Translations under genes and position numbers: made by a program
Assembly: GCA_034231615.1 (NCBI GenBank)
Contig: CM067316.1
Location: 29,441,714-29,505,713, forward strand
DNA: 64,000 nucleotides
DNA from: Meghimatium bilineatum
Taxonomy: Eukaryota > Mollusca > Gastropoda > Stylommatophora > Philomycidae
Direction: 5' to 3'
In this document: positions 47,120 through 62,097 of the stretch, one piece after another
How the letters are laid out: each line of letters starts with the position of its first letter
Position numbering within the stretch: the stretch's first letter is position 1
Notes under the pieces: generated by a model
The model's input: only the letters and a program-made list of their open reading frames with translations
The model's database searches: none
What the model was told of the DNA's origin: nothing

Positions 47120-49351
47120 TTGCTGTTTAGTACGTCAAAACTCAGTGTTCTATGGCATATTACTCACAAATTGGGTGTTCTGCAGCTTACTACACCAGAA
47201 ATTGCAGTCTGGACACACGAATTGGGTGTATTCCAGTTTAGTACGCCAAAACTCGTTGTATTCTGGCATATTACTCACAAATTCATTGTACTGAAGCTTG
47301 CTACACTAGAATTGAGTGTATTCTGGCCTGTTACAGATGACTTCGTTGTTTTGCAGCTTAATAACTAAGAACACTGGCGAATTATACACAAATTAGGTCT
47401 CTTGCTGTTTAGTACGTCAAAACTCAGTGTTCTATGGCATATTACTGACAAATTGGGTGTACTGCAGCTTACTACACCAGAAATTGCAGTCTGGACACAC
47501 GAATTTGGTGTATTCTAGCTTACTACGTTAGAACTCGGTGTATTCTGGCATATTACTCACAAGTTCATTGTTCTGAAGCTTACTACACTTGAATTGAGTC
47601 TATTCTGGCCTATTATACATCATTTCGTAGTAATGCAGCATAATACGTCAGAATAATGTCGTATTACACACAAATTAGGTCTTGCTGTTTAGTACGTCAA
47701 AACTCAGTGTTTTGTGGCATATTACTCACAAATTGGGTGTACTGAAGCTTACTACATTTGAATTGAGTGTATTCTGGCCTGTTACACATGACTTCGTTGT
47801 TTTGCAGCTTAATAAGAACACTGGCGAATTATACACAAATTAGGTCTCTTGCTGTTTAGTACGTCAAAACTCAGTGTTCTATGGCATATTACTCACAAAT
47901 GGAGTGTACTGCAGCTTACTACACCAGAAATTGCAGTCTGGACACACGAATTTGGTGCATTCTAGCTTACTACGTTAGAACTCGGTGTATTCTGGCATAT
48001 TACTCACAAGTTCATTGTTCTGAAGCTTACTACACTTGAATTGAGTCTATTCTGGCATATTATACATCATTTCGAAGTAATGCAGCATAATACGTCAGAA
48101 TACTGTCGTATTACACACAAATTAGGTCTTGCTGTTTAGTACGTCAAAACTCAGTGTTTTGTGGCATATTACTCACAAATTGGGTGTACTGAAGCTTACT
48201 ACATTTGAATTGAGTGTATTCTGGCCTGTTACACATGACTTCGTTGTTTTGCAGCTTAATAAGAACACTGGCGAATTATACACAAATTAGGTCTCTTGCT
48301 GTTTAGTACGTCAAAACTCAGTGTTCTATGGCATATTACTCACAAATTGGGTGTACTGCAGCTTACTACACCAGAAATTGCAGTCTGGACACACGAATTT
48401 GGTGTATTCTAGCTTACTACGTTAGAACTCGGTGTATTCTGGCATATTACTCACAAGTTCATTGTTCTGAAGCTTACTACACTTGAATTGAGTTTATTCT
48501 GGCCTATTATACATCATTTCGTAGTAATGCAGCACAATACGTCAGAATACTGTCGTATTACACACAAATTAGGTCTTGCTGTTTAGTACGTCAAAACTCA
48601 GTGTTTTGTGGCATATTACTCACAAATTGGGTGTTCTGAAGCTTACTTCACTTGAATTGAGTGTATTCTGACTTGTTACACATGACTGTTGTTTTGCAGC
48701 TTAATAACTAAGAACACTTGCGAATTATACACAAATTAGGTCTCTTGCTGTTTAGTACGTCAAAACTCAGTGTTCTATGACATATTACTCACAAATTGGG
48801 TGTACTGAAGCTTACTACATTTGAATTGAGTGTATTCTGGCCTGTTACACATGACTTCGTTGTTTTGCAGCTTAATAAGAACACTGGCGAATTATACACA
48901 AATTAGGTCTCTTGCTGTTTAGTACGTCAAAACTCAGTGTTCTATGGCATATTACTCACAAATTGGGTGTACTGCAGCTTACTACACCAGAAATTGCATA
49001 CGAATTTGGTGTATTCTAGCTAACTACGTTAGAACTCGGTGTATTCTGGCATATTACTCACAAGTTCATTGTTCTGAAACTTACTACACTTGAATTGAGT
49101 CTATTCTGGCCTATTATACATCATTTCGTAGTAATGCAGCATAATACGTCAGAATACTGTCGTATTACACACAAATTAGGTCCTGCTGTTTAGTACGTCA
49201 AAACTCAGTGTTTTGTGGCATATTACTCACAAATTGGGTGTACTGAAGCTTACTACACTTGAATTGAGTGTATTCTGACTTGTTACACATGACTGTTGTT
49301 TTGCAGCTTAATAGCTAAGAACACTGGCTAATTATAAACAAATTAGGTCAC
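47120..49351 (+). repeat. HOR unit of 2,232 bp (copy 3, C2-C3 variant)
   Basis: Module starts: A-a 47120, C2 with GAC first dimer 47402, C3 47849, C1 48296, B 48745, C4 48912. It has the same length as its neighbours but a different module content: C1-C2 is replaced by C2-C3. It can be derived from an A-a, C1, C2, C3 series by losing one C module at the C1/C2 boundary. Confidence 0.92.
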
Positions 49352-51583
49352 TTGCTGTTTAGTACGTCAAAACTCAGTGTTCTATGGCATATTACTCACA
49401 AATTGGGTGTTCTGCAGCTTACTACACCAGAAATTGCAGTCTGGACACACGAATTGGGTGTATTCCAGTTTAGTACGCCAAAACTCGTTGTATTCTGGCA
49501 TATTACTCACAAATTCATTGTACTGAAGCTTGCTACACTAGAATTGAGTGTATTCTGGCCTGTTACAGATGACTTCGTTGTTTTGCAGCTTAATAACTAA
49601 GAACACTGGCGAATTATACACAAATTAGGTCTCTTGCTGTTTAGTACGTCAAAACTCAGTGTTCTATGGCATATTACTGACAAATTGGGTGTACTGCAGC
49701 TTACTACACCAGAAATTGCAGTCTGGACACGAATTTGGTGTATTCTAGCTTACTACGTTAGAACTCGGTGTATTCTGGCATATTACTCACAAGTTCATTG
49801 TTCTGAAGCTTACTACACTTGAATTGAGTTTATTCTGGCCTATTATGCATCATTTCGTAGTAATGCAGCACAATACGTCAGAATACTGTCGTATTACACA
49901 CAAATTAGGTCTTGCTGTTTAGTACGTCAAAACTCAGTGTTTTGTGGCATATTACTCACAAATTGGGTGTTCTGAAGCTTACTTCACTTGAATTGAGTGT
50001 ATTCTGACTTGTTACACATGACTGTTGTTTTGCAGCTTAATAACTAAGAACACTGGCGAATTATACACAAATTAGGTCTCTTGCTGTTTAGTACGTCAAA
50101 ACTCAGTGTTCTATGGCATATTACTCACAAATTGGGTGTACTGCAGCTTACTACACCAGAAATTGCAGTCTGGACACACGAATTTGGTGTATTCTAGCTT
50201 ACTACGTTAGAACTCGGTGTATTCTGGCATATTACTCACAAGTTCATTGTTCTGAAGCTTACTACACTTGAATTGAGTCTATTCTGGCCTATTATACATC
50301 ATTTCGTAGTAATGCAGCATAATACGTCAGAATAATGTCGTATTACACACAAATTAGGTCTTGCTGTTTAGTACGTCAAAACTCAGTGTTTTGTGGCATA
50401 TTACTCACAAATTGGGTGTACTGAAGCTTACTACATTTGAATTGAGTGTATTCTGGCCTGTTACACATGACTTCGTTGTTTTGCAGCTTAATAAGAACAC
50501 TGGCGAATTATACACAAATTAGGTCTCTTGCTGTTTAGTACGTCAAAACTCAGTGTTCTATGGCATATTACTCACAAATTGGGTGTACTGCAGCTTACTA
50601 CACCAGAAATTGCAGTCTGGACACACGAATTTGGTGTATTCTAGCTTACTACGTTAGAACTCGGTGTATTCTGGCATATTACTCACAAGTTCATTGTTCT
50701 GAAGCTTACTACACTTGAATTGAGTTTATTCTGGCCTATTATACATCATTTCGTAGTAATGCAGCACAATACGTCAGAATACTGTCGTATTACACACAAA
50801 TTAGGTCTTGCTGTTTAGTACGTCAAAACTCAGTGTTTTGTGGCATATTACTCACAAATTGGGTGTTCTGAAGCTTACTTCACTTGAATTGAGTGTATTC
50901 TGACTTGTTACACATGACTGTTGTTTTGCAGCTTAATAACTAAGAACACTTGCGAATTATACACAAATTAGGTCTCTTGCTGTTTAGTACGTCAAAACTC
51001 AGTGTTCTATGACATATTACTCACAAATTGGGTGTACTGAAGCTTACTACATTTGAATTGAGTGTATTCTGGCCTGTTACACATGACTTCGTTGTTTTGC
51101 AGCTTAATAAGAACACTGGCGAATTATACACAAATTAGGTCTCTTGCTGTTTAGTACGTCAAAACTCAGTGTTCTATGGCATATTACTCACAAATTGGGT
51201 GTACTGCAGCTTACTACACCAGAAATTGCATACGAATTTGGTGTATTCTAGCTAACTACGTTAGAACTCGGTGTATTCTGGCATATTACTCACAAGTTCA
51301 TTGTTCTGAAACTTACTACACTTGAATTGAGTCTATTCTGGCCTATTATACATCATTTCGTAGTAATGCAGCATAATACGTCAGAATACTGTCGTATTAC
51401 ACACAAATTAGGTCCTGCTGTTTAGTACGTCAAAACTCAGTGTTTTGTGGCATATTACTCACAAATTGGGTGTACTGAAGCTTACTACACTTGAATTGAG
51501 TGTATTCTGACTTGTTACACATGACTGTTGTTTTGCAGCTTAATAGCTAAGAACACTGGCTAATTATAAACAAATTAGGTCAC
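49352..51583 (+). repeat. HOR unit of 2,232 bp (copy 4)
   Basis: Module starts: A-a 49352, C1 with CA deletion and ATTATGCATC 49634, C2 50081, C1 50528, B 50977, C4 51144. It resembles copy 1 more than the adjacent copies, suggesting a multi-unit duplication instead of simple one-by-one tandem growth. Confidence 0.94.
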
Positions 51584-54546
51584 TTGCTGTTTAGTACGTC
51601 AAAACTCAGTGTTCTATGGCATATTACTCACAAATTGGGTGTTCTGCAGCTTACTACACCAGAAATTGCAGTCTGGACACACGAATTGGGTGTATTCCAG
51701 TTTAGTACGCCAAAACTCGTTGTATTCTGGCATATTACTCACAAATTCATTGTACTGAAGCTTGCTACACTAGAATTGAGTGTATTCTGGCCTGTTACAG
51801 ATGACTTCGTTGTTTTGCAGCTTAATAACTAAGAACACTGGCGAATTATACACAAATTAGGTCTCTTGCTGTTTAGTACGTCAAAACTCAGTGTTCTATG
51901 GCATATTACTGACAAATTGGGTGTACTGCAGCTTACTACACCAGAAATTGCAGTCTGGACACACGAATTTGGTGTATTCTAGCTTACTACGTTAGAACTC
52001 GGTGTATTCTGGCATATTACTCACAAGTTCATTGTTCTGAAGCTTACTACACTTGAATTGAGTTTATTCTGGCCTATTATACATCATTTCGTAGTAATGC
52101 AGCACAATACGTCAGAATACTGTCGTATTACACACAAATTAGGTCTTGCTGTTTAGTACGTCAAAACTCAGTGTTTTGTGGCATATTACTCACAAATTGG
52201 GTGTTCTGAAGCTTACTTCACTTGAATTGAGTGTATTCTGACTTGTTACACATGACTGTTGTTTTGCAGCTTAATAACTAAGAACACTGGCGAATTATAC
52301 ACAAATTAGGTCTCTTGCTGTTTAGTACGTCAAAACTCAGTGTTCTATGGCATATTACTCACAAATTGGGTGTACTGCAGCTTACTACACCAGAAATTGC
52401 AGTCTGGACACACGAATTTGGTGTATTCTAGCTTACTACGTTAGAACTCGGTGTATTCTGGCATATTACTCACAAGTTCATTGTTCTGAAGCTTACTACA
52501 CTTGAATTGAGTCTATTCTGGCCTATTATACATCATTTCGTAGTAATGCAGCATAATACGTCAGAATAATGTCGTATTACACACAAATTAGGTCTTGCTG
52601 TTTAGTACGTCAAAACTCAGTGTTTTGTGGCATATTACTCACAAATTGGGTGTACTGAAGCTTACTACATTTGAATTGAGTGTATTCTGGCCTGTTACAC
52701 ATGACTTCGTTGTTTTGCAGCTTAATAAGAACACCTGCGAATTATACACAAATTAGGTCTCTTGCTGTTTAGTACGTCAAAACTCAGTGTTCTATGGCAT
52801 ATTACTCACAAATGGAGTGTACTGCAGCTTACTACACCAGAAATTGCAGTCTGGACACACGAATTTGGTGCATTCTAGCTTACTACGTTAGAACTCGGTG
52901 TATTCTGGCATATTACTCACAAGTTCATTGTTCTGAAGCTTACTACACTTGAATTGAGTCTATTCTGGCATATTATACATCATTTCGAAGTAATGCAGCA
53001 TAATACGTCAGAATACTGTCGTATTACACACAAATTAGGTCTTGCTGTTTAGTACGTCAAAACTCAGTGTTTTGTGGCATATTACTCACAAATTGGGTGT
53101 ACTGAAGCTTACTACATATGAATTGAGTGTATTCTGGCCTGTTACACATGACTTCGTTGTTTTGCAGCTTAATAAAAACACTGGCGAATTATACACAAAT
53201 TAGGTCTCTTGCTGTTTAGTACGTCAAAACTCAGTGTTCTATGGCATATTACTCACAAATTGGGTGTACTGCAGCTTACTACACCAGAAATTGCAGTCTG
53301 GACACACGAATTGGGTGTATTCCAGTTTAGTACGCCAAAACTCGTTGTATTCTGGCATATTACTCACAAATTCATTGTACTGAAGCTTACTACACTAGAA
53401 ATGAGTGTATTCTGGCCTGTTACAGATGACTTCGTTGTTTTGCAGCTTAATAACTAAGAACACTGGCGAATTATACACAAATTAGGTCTCTTGCTGTTTA
53501 GTACGTCAAAATGCATTGTTCTATTGCATATTACTCACAAATTGGGTGTACTGCAGCTTACTACACCAGAAATTGCAGTCTGGACACACGAATTTGGTGT
53601 ATTCTAGCTTACTACGTTAGAACTCGGTGTATTCTGGCATATTACTCACAAGTTCATTGTTCTGAAGCTTACTACACTTGAATTGAGTTTATTCTGGCCT
53701 ATTATACATCATTTCGTAGTAATGCAGCACAATACGTCAGAATACTGTCGTATTACACACAAATTAGGTCTTGCTGTTTAGTACGTCAAAACTCAGTGTT
53801 TTGTGGCATATTACTCACAAATTGGGTGTTCTGAAGCTTACTTCACTTGAATTGAGTGTATTCTGACTTGTTACACATGACTGTTGTTTTGCAGCTTAAT
53901 AACTAAGAACACTTGCGAATTATACACAAATTAGGTCTCTTGCTGTTTAGTACGTCAAAACTCAGTGTTCTATGACATATTACTCACAAATTGGGTGTAC
54001 TGAAGCTTACTACATTTGAATTGAGTGTATTCTGGCCTGTTACACATGACTTCGTTGTTTTGCAGCTTAATAAGAACACTGGCGAATTATACACAAATTA
54101 GGTCTCTTGCTGTTTAGTACGTCAAAACTCAGTGTTCTATGGCATATTACTCACAAATTGGGTGTACTGCAGCTTACTACACCAGAAATTGCATACGAAT
54201 TTGGTGTATTCTAGCTAACTACGTTAGAACTCGGTGTATTCTGGCATATTACTCACAAGTTCATTGTTCTGAAACTTACTACACTTGAATTGAGTCTATT
54301 CTGGCCTATTATACATCATTTCGTAGTAATGCAGCATAATACGTCAGAATACTGTCGTATTACACACAAATTAGGTCCTGCTGTTTAGTACGTCAAAACT
54401 CAGTGTTTTGTGGCATATTACTCACAAATTGGGTGTACTGAAGCTTACTACACTTGAATTGAGTGTATTCTGACTTGTTACACATGACTGTTGTTTTGCA
54501 GCTTAATAGCTAAGAACACTGGCTAATTATAAACAAATTAGGTCAC
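51584..54546 (+). repeat. HOR unit of 2,963 bp
   Basis: Module starts: A-a 51584, C1/GAC 51866, C2 52315 (private AACACCTGCG), C3 52762 (CTACATATG and AATAAAAACAC), A-m 53209, C1/TGCATTG 53491, B 53940, C4 54107. Its first 1,625 bp have the A-C1-C2-C3 order that also starts at 9608, 13862 and 58848. Confidence 0.94.
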
Positions 54547-57500
54547 TTGCTGTTTAGTACGTCAAAACTCAGTGTTCTATGGCATATTACTCACAAATTG
54601 GGTGTTCTGCAGCTTACTACACCAGAAATTGCAGTCTGGACACACGAATTGGGTGTATTCCAGTTTAGTACGCCAAAACTCGTTGTATTCTGGCATATTA
54701 CTCACAAATTCATTGTACTGAAGCTTGCTACACTAGAATTGAGTGTATTCTGGCCTGTTACAGATGACTTCGTTGTTTTGCAGCTTAATAACTAAGAACA
54801 CTGGCGAATTATACACAAATTAGGTCTCTTGCTGTTTAGTACGTCAAAACTCAGTGTTCTATGGCATATTACTGACAAATTGGGTGTACTGCAGCTTACT
54901 ACACCAGAAATTGCAGTCTGGACACACGAATTTGGTGTATTCTAGCTTACTACGTTAGAACTCGGTGTATTCTGGCATATTACTCACAAGTTCATTGTTC
55001 TGAAGCTTACTACACTTGAATTGAGTTTATTCTGGCCTATTATACATCATTTCGTAGTAATGCAGCACAATACGTCAGAATACTGTCGTATTACACACAA
55101 ATTAGGTCTTGCTGTTTAGTACGTCAAAACTCAGTGTTTTGTGGCATATTACTCACAAATTGGGTGTTCTGAAGCTTACTTCACTTGAATTGAGTGTATT
55201 CTGACTTGTTACACATGACTGTTGTTTTGCAGCTTAATAACTAAGAACACTGGCGAATTATACACAAATTAGGTCTCTTGCTGTTTAGTACGTCAAAACT
55301 CAGTGTTCTATGGCATATTACTCACAAATTGGGTGTACTGCAGCTTACTACACCAGAAATTGCAGTCTGGACACACGAATTTGGTTTCTAGCTTACTACG
55401 TTAGAACTCGGTGTATTCTGGCATATTACTCACAAGTTCATTGTTCTGAAGCTTACTACACTTGAATTGAGTCTATTCTGGCCTATTATACATCATTTCG
55501 TAGTAATGCAGCATAATACGTCAGAATAATGTCGTATTACACACAAATTAGGTCTTGCTGTTTAGTACGTCAAAACTCAGTGTTTTGTGGCATATTACTC
55601 ACAAATTGGGTGTACTGAAGCTTACTACATTTGAATTGAGTGTATTCTGGCCTGTTACACATGACTTCGTTGTTTTGCAGCTTAATAAGAACACTGGCGA
55701 ATTATACACAAATTAGGTCTCTTGCTGTTTAGTACGTCAAAACTCAGTGTTCTATGGCATATTACTCACAAATGGAGTGTACTGCAGCTTACTACACCAG
55801 AAATTGCAGTCTGGACACGAATTTGGTGCATTCTAGCTTACTACGTTAGAACTCGGTGTATTCTGGCATATTACTCACAAGTTCATTGTTCTGAAGCTTA
55901 CTACACTTGAATTGAGTCTATTCTGGCATATTATACATCATTTCGAAGTAATGCAGCATAATACGTCAGAATACTGTCGTATTACACACAAATTAGGTCT
56001 TGCTGTTTAGTACGTCAAAACTCAGTGTTTTGTGGCATATTACTCACAAATTGGGTGTACTGAAGCTTACTACATTTGAATTGAGTGTATTCTGGCCTGT
56101 TACACATGACTTCGTTGTTTTGCAGCTTAATAAGAACACTGGCGAATTATACACAAATTAGGTCTCTTGCTGTTTAGTACGTCAAAACTCAGTGTTCTAT
56201 GGCATATTACTCACAAATTGGGTGTACTGCAGCTTACTACACCAGAAATTGCAGTCTGGACACACGAATTGGGTGTATTCCAGTTTAGTACGCCAAAACT
56301 CGTTGTATTCTGGCATATTACTCACAAATTCATTGTACTGAAGCTTACTACACTAGAAATGAGTGTATTCTGGCCTGTTACAGATGACTTCGTTGTTTTG
56401 CAGCTTAATAACTAAGAACACTGGCGAATTATACACAAATTAGGTCTCTTGCTGTTTAGTACGTCAAAATGCATTGTTCTATTGCATATTACTCACAAAT
56501 TGGGTGTACTGCAGCTTACTACACCAGAAATTGCAGTCTGGACACACGAATTTGGTGTATTCTAGCTTACTACGTTAGAACTCGGTGTATTCTGGCATAT
56601 TACTCACAAGTTCATTGTTCTGAAGCTTACTACACTTGAATTGAGTTTATTCTGGCCTATTATACATCATTTCGTAGTAATGCAGCACAATACGTCAGAA
56701 TACTGTCGTATTACACACAAATTAGGTCTTGCTGTTTAGTACGTCAAAACTCAGTGTTTTGTGGCATATTACTCACAAATTGGGTGTTCTGAAGCTTACT
56801 TCACTTGAATTGAGTGTATTCTGACTTGTTACACATGACTGTTGTTTTGCAGCTTAATAACTAAGAACACTGGCGAATTATACACAAATTAGGTCTCTTG
56901 CTGTTTAGTACGTCAAAACTCAGTGTTCTATGGCATATTACTCACAAATTGGGTGTACTGCAGCTTACTACACCAGAAATTGCAGTCTGGACACACGAAT
57001 TTGGTGTATTCTAGCTTACTACGTTAGAACTCGGTGTATTCTGGCATATTACTCACAAGTTCATTGTTCTGAAGCTTACTACACTTGAATTGAGTCTATT
57101 CTGGCCTATTATACATCATTTCGTAGTAATGCAGCATAATACGTCAGAATAATGTCGTATTACACACAAATTAGGTCTTGCTGTTTAGTACGTCAAAACT
57201 CAGTGTTTTGTGGCATATTACTCACAAATTGGGTGTACTGAAGCTTACTACATTTGAATTGAGTGTATTCTGGCCTGTTACACATGACTTCGTTGTTTTG
57301 CAGCTTAATAAGAACACTGGCGAATTATACACAAATTAGGTCTCTTGCTGTTTAGTACGTCAAAACTCAGTGTTCTATGGCATATTACTCACAAATGGAG
57401 TGTACTGCAGCTTACTACACCAGAAATTGCAGTCTGGACACACGAATTTGGTGCATTCTAGCTTACTACGTTAGAACTCGGTGTATTCTGGCATATTACT

Positions 57501-58847
57501 CACAAGTTCATTGTTCTGAAGCTTACTACACTTGAATTGAGTCTATTCTGGCATATTATACATCATTTCGAAGTAATGCAGCATAATACGTCAGAATACT
57601 GTCGTATTACACACAAATTAGGTCTTGCTGTTTAGTACGTCAAAACTCAGTGTTTTGTGGCATATTACTCACAAATTGGGTGTACTGAAGCTTACTACAT
57701 TTGAATTGAGTGTATTCTGGCCTGTTACACATGACTTCGTTGTTTTGCAGCTTAATAAGAACACTGGCGAATTATACACAAATTAGGTCTCTTGCTGTTT
57801 AGTACGTCAAAACTCAGTGTTCTATGGCATATTACTCACAAATTGGGTGTACTGCAGCTTACTACACCAGAAATTGCAGTCTGGACACACGAATTTGGTG
57901 TATTCTAGCTTACTACGTTAGAACTCGGTGTATTCTGGCATATTACTCACAAGTTCATTGTTCTGAAGCTTACTACACTTGAATTGAGTTTATTCTGGCC
58001 TATTATACATCATTTCGTAGTAATGCAGCACAATACGTCAGAATACTGTCGTATTACACACAAATTAGGTCTTGCTGTTTAGTACGTCAAAACTCAGTGT
58101 TTTGTGGCATATTACTCACAAATTGGGTGTTCTGAAGCTTACTTCACTTGAATTGAGTGTATTCTGACTTGTTACACATGACTGTTGTTTTGCAGCTTAA
58201 TAACTAAGAACACTTGCGAATTATACACAAATTAGGTCTCTTGCTGTTTAGTACGTCAAAACTCAGTGTTCTATGACATATTACTCACAAATTGGGTGTA
58301 CTGAAGCTTACTACATTTGAATTGAGTGTATTCTGGCCTGTTACACATGACTTCGTTGTTTTGCAGCTTAATAAGAACACTGGCGAATTATACACAAATT
58401 AGGTCTCTTGCTGTTTAGTACGTCAAAACTCAGTGTTCTATGGCATATTACTCACAAATTGGGTGTACTGCAGCTTACTACACCAGAAATTGCATACGAA
58501 TTTGGTGTATTCTAGCTAACTACGTTAGAACTCGGTGTATTCTGGCATATTACTCACAAGTTCATTGTTCTGAAACTTACTACACTTGAATTGAGTCTAT
58601 TCTGGCCTATTATACATCATTTCGTAGTAATGCAGCATAATACGTCAGAATACTGTCGTATTACACACAAATTAGGTCCTGCTGTTTAGTACGTCAAAAC
58701 TCAGTGTTTTGTGGCATATTACTCACAAATTGGGTGTACTGAAGCTTACTACACTTGAATTGAGTGTATTCTGACTTGTTACACATGACTGTTGTTTTGC
58801 AGCTTAATAGCTAAGAACACTGGCTAATTATAAACAAATTAGGTCAC
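54547..58847 (+). repeat. HOR unit of 4,301 bp
   Basis: Module starts: A-a 54547, C1 54829, C2 55278 (3-bp loss, TTTGGTTTCTAG), C3 55722 (2-bp CA loss), A-m 56167, C1/TGCATTG 56449, C2 56898, C3 57345, C1 57792, B 58241, C4 58408. This is the longest HOR version in the window. The 2-bp loss in the C3 opens a 62-codon frame from 55722. Confidence 0.94.
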
Positions 58848-60472
58848 TTGCTGTTTAGTACGTCAAAACTCAGTGTTCTATGGCATATTACTCACAAATT
58901 GGGTGTTCTGCAGCTTACTACACCAGAAATTGCAGTCTGGACACACGAATTGGGTGTATTCCAGTTTAGTACGCCAAAACTCGTTGTATTCTGGCATATT
59001 ACTCACAAATTCATTGTACTGAAGCTTGCTACACTAGAATTGAGTGTATTCTGGCCTGTTACAGATGTATTCGTTGTTTTGCAGCTTAATAACTAAGAAC
59101 ACTGGCGAATTATACACAAATTAGGTCTCTTGCTGTTTAGTACGTCAAAACTCAGTGTTCTATGGCATATTACTGACAAATTGGGTGTACTGCAGCTTAC
59201 TACACCAGAAATTGCAGTCTGGACACACGAATTTGGTGTATTCTAGCTTACTACGTTAGAACTCGGTGTATTCTGGCATATTACTCACAAGTTCATTGTT
59301 CTGAAGCTTACTACACTTGAATTGAGTTTATTCTGGCCTATTATACATCATTTCGTAGTAATGCAGCACAATACGTCAGAATACTGTCGTATTACACACA
59401 AATTAGGTCTTGCTGTTTAGTACGTCAAAACTCAGTGTTTTGTGGCATATTACTCACAAATTGGGTGTTCTGAAGCTTACTTCACTTGAATTGAGTGTAT
59501 TCTGACTTGTTACACATGACTGTTGTTTTGCAGCTTAATAACTAAGAACACTGGCGAATTATACACAAATTAGGTCTCTTGCTGTTTAGTACGTCAAAAC
59601 TCAGTGTTCTATGGCATATTACTCACAAATTGGGTGTACTGCAGCTTACTACACCAGAAATTGCAGTCTGGACACACGAATTTGGTGTATTCTAGCTTAC
59701 TACGTTAGAACTCGGTGTATTCTGGCATATTACTCACAAGTTCATTGTTCTGAAGCTTACTACACTTGAATTGAGTCTATTCTGGCCTATTATACATCAT
59801 TTCGTAGTAATGCAGCATAATACGTCAGAATAATGTCGTATTACACACAAATTAGGTCTTGCTGTTTAGTACGTCAAAACTCAGTGTTTTGTGGCATATT
59901 ACTCACAAATTGGGTGTACTGAAGCTTACTACATTTGAATTGAGTGTATTCTGGCCTGTTACACATGACTTCGTTGTTTTGCAGCTTAATAAGAACACTG
60001 GCGAATTATACACAAATTAGGTCTCTTGCTGTTTAGTACGTCAAAACTCAGTGTTCTATGGCATATTACTCACAAATGGAGTGTACTGCAGCTTACTACA
60101 CCAGAAATTGCAGTCTGGACACACGAATTTGGTGCATTCTAGCTTACTACGTTAGAACTCGGTGTATTCTGGCATATTACTCACAAGTTCATTGTTCTGA
60201 AGCTTACTACACTTGAATTGAGTCTATTCTGGCATATTATACATCATTTCGAAGTAATGCAGCATAATACGTCAGAATACTGTCGTATTACACACAAATT
60301 AGGTCTTGCTGTTTAGTACGTCAAAACTCAGTGTTTTGTGGCATATTACTCACAAATTGGGTGTACTGAAGCTTACTACATTTGAATTGAGTGTATTCTG
60401 GCCTGTTACACATGACTTCGTTGTTTTGCAGCTTAATAAGAACACTGGCGAATTATACACAAATTAGGTCTC
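58848..60472 (+). repeat. HOR unit of 1,625 bp (A-a type)
   Basis: Module starts: A-a 58848, C1/GAC 59130, C2 59579, C3 60026. The A module has a private two-base change (ACAGATGTATTCG, at 59068-59069), which replaces D by V in the 82-codon frame. Confidence 0.94.
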
Positions 60473-62097
60473 TTGCTGTTTAGTACGTCAAAACTCAGTG
60501 TTCTATGGCATATTACTCACAAATTGGGTGTACTGCAGCTTACTACACCAGAAATTGCAGTCTGGACACACGAATTGGGTGTATTCCAGTTTAGTACGCC
60601 AAAACTCGTTGTATTCTGGCATATTACTCACAAATTCATTGTACTGAAGCTTACTACACTAGAAATGAGTGTATTCTGGCCTGTTACAGATGACTTCGTT
60701 GTTTTGCAGCTTAATAACTAAGAACACTGGCGAATTATACACAAATTAGGTCTCTTGCTGTTTAGTACGTCAAAATGCATTGTTCTATTGCATATTACTC
60801 ACAAATTGGGTGTACTGCAGCTTACTACACCAGAAATTGCAGTCTGGACACACGAATTTGGTGTATTCTAGCTTACTACGTTAGAACTCGGTGTATTCTG
60901 GCATATTACTCACAAGTTCATTGTTCTGAAGCTTACTACACTTGAATTGAGTTTATTCTGGCCTATTATACATCATTTCGTAGTAATGCAGCACAATACG
61001 TCAGAATACTGTCGTATTACACACAAATTAGGTCTTGCTGTTTAGTACGTCAAAACTCAGTGTTTTGTGGCATATTACTCACAAATTGTGTGTACTGAAG
61101 CTTACTTCACTTGAATTGAGTGTATTCTGACTTGTTACACATGACTGTTGTTTTGCAGCTTAATAACTAAGAACACTGGCGAATTATACACAAATTAGGT
61201 CTCTTGCTGTTTAGTACGTCAAAACTCAGTGTTCTATGGCATATTACTCACAAATTGGGTGTACTGCAGCTTACTACACCAGAAATTGCAGTCTGGACAC
61301 ACGAATTTGGTGTATTCTAGCTTACTACGTTAGAACTCGGTGTATTCTGGCATATTACTCACAAGTTCATTGTTCTGAAGCTTACTACACTTGAATTGAG
61401 TCTATTCTGGCCTATTATACATCATTTCGTAGTAATGCAGCATAATACGTCAGAATAATGTCGTATTACACACAAATTAGGTCTTGCTGTTTAGTACGTC
61501 AAAACTCAGTGTTTTGTGGCATATTACTCACAAATTGGGTGTACTGAAGCTTACTACATTTGAATTGAGTGTATTCTGGCCTGTTACACATGACTTCGTT
61601 GTTTTGCAGCTTAATAAGAACACTGGCGAATTATACACAAATTAGGTCTCTTGCTGTTTAGTACGTCAAAACTCAGTGTTCTATGGCATATTACTCACAA
61701 ATGGAGTGTACTGCAGCTTACTACACCAGAAATTGCAGTCTGGACACACGAATTTGGTGCATTCTAGCTTACTACGTTAGAACTCGGTGTATTCTGGCAT
61801 ATTACTCACAAGTTCATTGTTCTGAAGCTTACTACACTTGAATTGAGTCTATTCTGGCATATTATACATCATTTCGAAGTAATGCAGCATAATACGTCAG
61901 AATACTGTCGTATTACACACAAATTAGGTCTTGCTGTTTAGTACGTCAAAACTCAGTGTTTTGTGGCATATTACTCACAAATTGGGTGTACTGAAGCTTA
62001 CTACATTTGAATTGAGTGTATTCTGGCCTGTTACACATGACTTCGTTGTTTTGCAGCTTAATAAGAACACTGGCGAATTATACACAAATTAGGTCTC
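60473..62097 (+). repeat. HOR unit of 1,625 bp (A-m type)
   Basis: Module starts: A-m 60473, C1/TGCATTG 60755, C2 61204, C3 61651. The C1 trimer has the rare AAATTGTGTGTACTG variant (near 61088), shared only with the C1 at 63109. This part is therefore repeated at 62827-64000 with an offset of 2,354. Confidence 0.94.
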
